9,085 bases of DNA from Acetobacteraceae bacterium. GTDB lineage: Bacteria > Pseudomonadota > Alphaproteobacteria > Acetobacterales > Acetobacteraceae. The first letter of the stretch is position 1, and each line of letters opens with the position of its first letter. Under the pieces are notes generated by a model. It saw only the letters and a program-made list of their open reading frames with translations, did not search any database and had not been told where the DNA came from. Shown here piece after piece: positions 6,761 through 9,085 of this stretch. The translations under genes and the position numbers were made by a program. The stretch is taken from contig JASHVB010000837.1 of NCBI GenBank assembly GCA_030039695.1, forward strand, positions 1-9,085, in the 5' to 3' direction.

Positions 6761-6773
6761 GATCACCCTGATC
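6761..6773. promoter_or_regulatory. Inverted repeat upstream of secreted protein, possible operator
   Basis: GATCA and TGATC flank CCC, 48 bases upstream of the secreted protein's ATG. Position and symmetry suit a regulator binding site, but 5-bp arms are short and no regulator gene is nearby. Confidence 0.2.
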
Positions 6774-7169
6774 AGCCAACACTCGCGGCGTGGTGCGGCT
6801 CCGATTGATCCGGACTGATTTCTATGCCCGGTATGAGCGGCTAGCGTGCGCCGCCAGCGTGCAGCAGGCGCAGCGTCGCGCATTCGTCCCGGTTGCGTCG
6901 CCACCAGAGGCTGGGTGATCAGGCTCGCCTCGTTGATATGGCGAACGTAGAGCGTGACCTACCTGGTGCGTTCCTTGCTGCGCACCAGCAGGAGAACCGC
7001 GTCACCCGCGATGGCGCTGCGCGCCGCGTAGAGACCGGAATCACTGTGACTCGTTTTGCCAATTGCACCGCGGGTTGCTTGCAGCGCCCGCACTGCAGCC
7101 AACACTGAGAAGTACGCTCAGAGCTGAGCATTGCGGTCTCCTAATAGTCTGTCACAATGGTGACTTACG

Positions 7170-7211
7170 CAGGAAACAGCGTCGGGTCTTTCCTGGTTTT
7201 CTTGAGTTTTT
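7170..7211 (+). terminator. Stem plus T-rich tail, possible intrinsic terminator without an upstream gene
   Basis: CAGGAAA (7170-7176) and TTTCCTG (7189-7195) form a 7-bp stem with a 12-base loop, followed directly by GTTTTCTTGAGTTTTT. This is the only hairpin in the window followed by a T-rich tail on the strand where it would act. The stem is rather A/T-rich. No plus-strand gene ends just upstream, so it would terminate a small RNA or be chance. Confidence 0.25.
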
Positions 7212-7445
7212 CCCTTCCGTGTGATCGATTGGGCGCGGCGCAGAGCATTTCGGTGACGTGACCGGCTGGCAATTCGCTCTGCCGCTACCTGTGTGCCGTT
7301 CTCAATCTCAGTCCCTGAAAGTCGTGACGGGATTCAACAAAACTGCACCCGGGAATTAAAGAACGTGCGCGACCAGTCGGATAGATGGCGGCGATCCGAC
7401 ACCCCGGGCCGCCGATCTGACGTTTGGTGGTCCAAAAAGGGAAAG

Positions 7446-7463
7446 GGACGGGCTGGTCCGTCC
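7446..7463. promoter_or_regulatory. 18-bp palindromic site before alcohol dehydrogenase, possible operator
   Basis: GGACGG and CCGTCC are perfect 6-bp arms around GCTGGT, ending 41 bases before the chosen start at 7505. The size suits a dimeric regulator (TetR- or MerR-like), or a leader hairpin in the mRNA. No regulator gene is present in the window. Confidence 0.35.
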
Positions 7464-7493
7464 GGCCGTAAGTGTTGACCGTGCCAACGGACG

Positions 7494-7498
7494 AGGAG
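7494..7498 (+). promoter_or_regulatory. Ribosome binding site deciding dehydrogenase start
   Basis: AGGAG is six bases ahead of GTG 7505. It abuts ATG 7499 with no spacer and is 15 bases from ATG 7514, so GTG 7505 is the best-spaced start. Confidence 0.6.
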
Positions 7499-7504
7499 AT
7501 GGCA

Positions 7505-8521
7505 GTGGCAAAGATGCAGGCGGTTCAGGTGGGGCGGGCCGGCGGTTCGCTCGAACTCGTCGAGCGCGAGGTGCCCGAGCCCGCGCGAGGCGAGGTTCGG
7601 GTCCGCATCGAGGCGTGCGGCGTCTGCCACAGTGACAGTTTCACCGTTGAAGGCCTGTTCCCCGGCGTTTCCTACCCGCGCATCCCGGGACACGAGATTG
7701 CGGGGGTAATCGATGCGCTTGGTCCCCACGTTGTTGGTTGGCGCGTCGGACAGCGCGTGGGCGTCGGTTGGTTTGGCGGGCACTGCGGATACTGCGAGCC
7801 GTGCCGACGCGGCTGGCTGATCGACTGCCGCAACCTGCGGATCCCAGGCATTTCCTACGACGGTGGCTATGCGGAGGCGATTGTGGCTCCTGCCGATGCA
7901 CTCGCGGCAATCCCCGACGAGCTTGCCGCGGCCGAGACCGCACCGCTGCTCTGCGCCGGAGTCACGACCTTCAATGCGCTCCGCCACAGCGGAGCAATGC
8001 CGGGTGACGTGGTCGGGATCCTCGGAATCGGCGGCCTTGGTCACCTTGGCGTGCAGTATGCGAACAAGCTTGGCTTCCGCACCGTTGCAATCGCGCGCGG
8101 CGCCGATAAGGCGGAGCTCTCGGGTAAGCTCGGTGCACACCACTTCATCGACAATGCAAGAGAGGACGTGGCAGCGGCACTCAACCGCCTCGGTGGTGCG
8201 CGGGCCGTCCTGGCAACCCTCACCGATGCGGAGGCAATGACGTCCGCTATAGATGGACTCGCGGTGCATGGGCGGCTCATCGTAGTGGGGGTCGATACCA
8301 GACCGATCCAGGTCTCTCCGCTCCAGTTGATCGGCGCCAGCCGTAGCGTTGTGGGCCACGTGGCCGGCACATCAATCGACGCGCAGGACACACTCGCGTT
8401 CAGTACGCTGGCGAGCGTGCGTCCGATGATCGAGACGATGCCGCTCGCGGATGCCGCGGTGGCTTATGCGCGAATGATGCGGGGCAATGCGCGTTTCCGG
8501 ATGGTGCTGACAATGGCCTGA
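7505..8521 (+). CDS. Zinc-dependent alcohol dehydrogenase, medium-chain dehydrogenase family
   Basis: This is a 338-residue medium-chain dehydrogenase of normal length for AdhP/AdhA-type enzymes, which oxidise primary alcohols or reduce aldehydes with NAD(P). The catalytic zinc ligands are Cys41 (GVCHSD), His63 (PGHE) and Cys150 (LLCAG). Four structural-zinc cysteines are complete at 94, 97, 100 and 108. The Rossmann motif GIGGLG (174-179) binds the cofactor. The residue at the end of the second strand is not Asp (VAIARG, 194-199), so NADP use is possible but not settled. I chose GTG 7505 because AGGAG (7494-7498) has a 6-base spacer to it; ATG 7499 and ATG 7514 are alternatives changing only the first few residues. 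It is cytoplasmic, appears monocistronic, and has an 18-bp palindrome 41 bases upstream that may be its operator. Motifs leave little doubt on family; the true substrate is unknown. Confidence 0.95.
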   Translation: MAKMQAVQVGRAGGSLELVEREVPEPARGEVRVRIEACGVCHSDSFTVEGLFPGVSYPRIPGHEIAGVIDALGPHVVGWRVGQRVGVGWFGGHCGYCEPCRRGWLIDCRNLRIPGISYDGGYAEAIVAPADALAAIPDELAAAETAPLLCAGVTTFNALRHSGAMPGDVVGILGIGGLGHLGVQYANKLGFRTVAIARGADKAELSGKLGAHHFIDNAREDVAAALNRLGGARAVLATLTDAEAMTSAIDGLAVHGRLIVVGVDTRPIQVSPLQLIGASRSVVGHVAGTSIDAQDTLAFSTLASVRPMIETMPLADAAVAYARMMRGNARFRMVLTMA

Positions 8522-9043
8522 TCGCCGCGCTACATAAGCACAGCATCGCTCTGACGGTGCGATCGCCTGTCTCCGGCTGGTGTATGATCATCTTACGGCG
8601 GGGACGCCGCTCATATGAGCGTGGCGAAACGGCTCTTGGACCGGTGTGCGGTACCAATCGCCGCTGAATCCGGCACTGTGTTCCAGACTGGCTTCCCATA
8701 TGACTGCGTAGGACCCGCCGCAATTGACCGACAATCGAAGCCCGGGCCGGATGGCATGGCCCGACAATGCGTTTTGGCGCGCGATCATTTTGCGCGACGT
8801 AGGTCAACACTCAGTCTCAGGTTTTGTCTTGGTGATGACCTGACGACTAAGCTTGCTCAAACGTCGGCGCTGGCGTGATCGTATTAAAATCACCGTCGCT
8901 CGTGGCCACATGATCCAGTATTCAATCGATAGGCGGAAGACTGGCTTCAAGAATAGGAACCCTGGCGCCGTCGCCCGACACCCTAAGTCGAGCTGCAGTA
9001 CGGCCTAGTGGCCCACAGTGGGGTTTGCGGTGGGGTGCCCGAC
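8522..9043. other. Intergenic region after dehydrogenase, no convincing gene
   Basis: These 522 bases contain a 5-bp hairpin directly joined to a 12-bp palindrome (8596-8620). Open frames at 8615-8878 (+) and 8588-8788 (-) lack a ribosome binding site and any domain I recognise. No T-rich terminator is seen after the dehydrogenase stop. Confidence 0.45.
8596..8620. repeat. Hairpin joined to a 12-bp perfect palindrome
   Basis: CGGCG-GGGA-CGCCG (8596-8609) is followed at once by the perfect palindrome GCTCATATGAGC (8609-8620). The pair lies 74 bases beyond the dehydrogenase stop. It may be a transcript-end structure or a protein binding site. Confidence 0.35.
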
Positions 9044-9085
9044 ATGACGGAGCAAAGCAGCGAGTCGGGCGCGAACCATACGGAA
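9044..9085 (+). CDS. Possible start of a gene running off the window
   Basis: ATG at 9044 opens a frame to the window edge reading MTEQSSESGANHTE, a polar N-terminus of the kind seen in real cytoplasmic proteins. A G-rich stretch (GGTGGGG) lies about 7 bases upstream as a possible ribosome binding site. An in-frame GTG at 9035 is an alternative start. Only 14 codons are visible, so no function can be given and chance is quite possible. Confidence 0.3.
   Translation, partial: MTEQSSESGANHTE

Larger units (their letters stand above)
6714..7504. other. Long divergent intergenic region, repeat protein / alcohol dehydrogenase
   Basis: These 791 bases separate two divergent genes and are long for a bacterial promoter region. 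They hold the secreted protein's ribosome binding site (6722-6727), a GATCA-CCC-TGATC inverted repeat (6761-6773), small inverted repeats at 7116-7129 and 7151-7164, a stem followed by T-rich sequence (7170-7211), and a palindrome close to the dehydrogenase start (7446-7463). Short open frames at 6893-7108 (+) and 6919-7131 (-) have no good start or recognisable domain. No insertion-sequence ends are seen. Confidence 0.5.

Noticed and set aside
6893..7131. Short frames on both strands in the long divergent gap, including minus-strand peptides such as VRALQATRGAIGKTS
   Set aside because: They are broken by stops or lack starts and ribosome binding sites, and no family is recognised.
7334..8359. 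341-codon minus-strand frame across the alcohol dehydrogenase
   Set aside because: It is antisense to a dehydrogenase with both zinc sites intact. The translation is rich in His, Arg and Asp without a domain.
8615..8878. 87-codon plus-strand frame starting inside the 12-bp palindrome
   Set aside because: There is no ribosome binding site (the upstream sequence is the hairpin), and the composition is not protein-like. I recognise no motif.
1..9085. Possible hidden defence, phage or mobile system
   Set aside because: No transposase, integrase, toxin-antitoxin, nuclease or CRISPR-like array was found on either strand. All large genes are metabolic enzymes.

Overview
The window is a chromosomal-looking stretch at roughly 60% GC (by eye) from a proteobacterium. 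The best guess is Alphaproteobacteria, possibly Rhizobiales-like. This rests on a bacterial GH63 glucosidase, several catabolic hydrolases, GC-rich codon use, and a short intergenic segment (3917-3945) resembling the dispersed repeat common in Bradyrhizobium/Rhodopseudomonas-type genomes. That placement is inference. I see no tRNA, rRNA, CRISPR array, complete insertion sequence or phage gene.

Layout, left to right. 2-907 (+) is the C-terminal third or so of a GH63-type glucosidase that begins outside the window. 908-1397 is non-coding. 1398-2351 (+) is a hormone-sensitive-lipase-type alpha/beta hydrolase. It converges on an amidase-signature amidase at 2487-3878 (-). A 382-base divergent gap (3879-4260) holds a repeat remnant and a decayed-looking coding stretch. 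4261-5982 (+) is a large amidohydrolase of the N-acyl-D-amino-acid deacylase group with an unusual metal-site pattern. It converges, across two strong hairpins, on 6219-6713 (-), a small secreted protein made of 30-residue repeats that I cannot assign to a family. A 791-base divergent gap with several inverted repeats leads to a zinc alcohol dehydrogenase at 7505-8521 (+). The last 560 bases are mostly non-coding, with a possible gene start at 9044.

The three hydrolases at 1398-5982 (esterase, amidase, N-acyl-amino-acid/cyclic-amide type hydrolase) read like a scavenging or catabolic neighbourhood for ester- and amide-linked compounds. However, they alternate in strand and so do not form one operon; a shared pathway is inference. 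The alcohol dehydrogenase and the glucosidase look like independent single-gene units.

I found no convincing new multi-gene system. The least explained item is the repeat-built secreted protein at 6219-6713, with its A-B-A-B' repeat arrangement and very good ribosome binding site.
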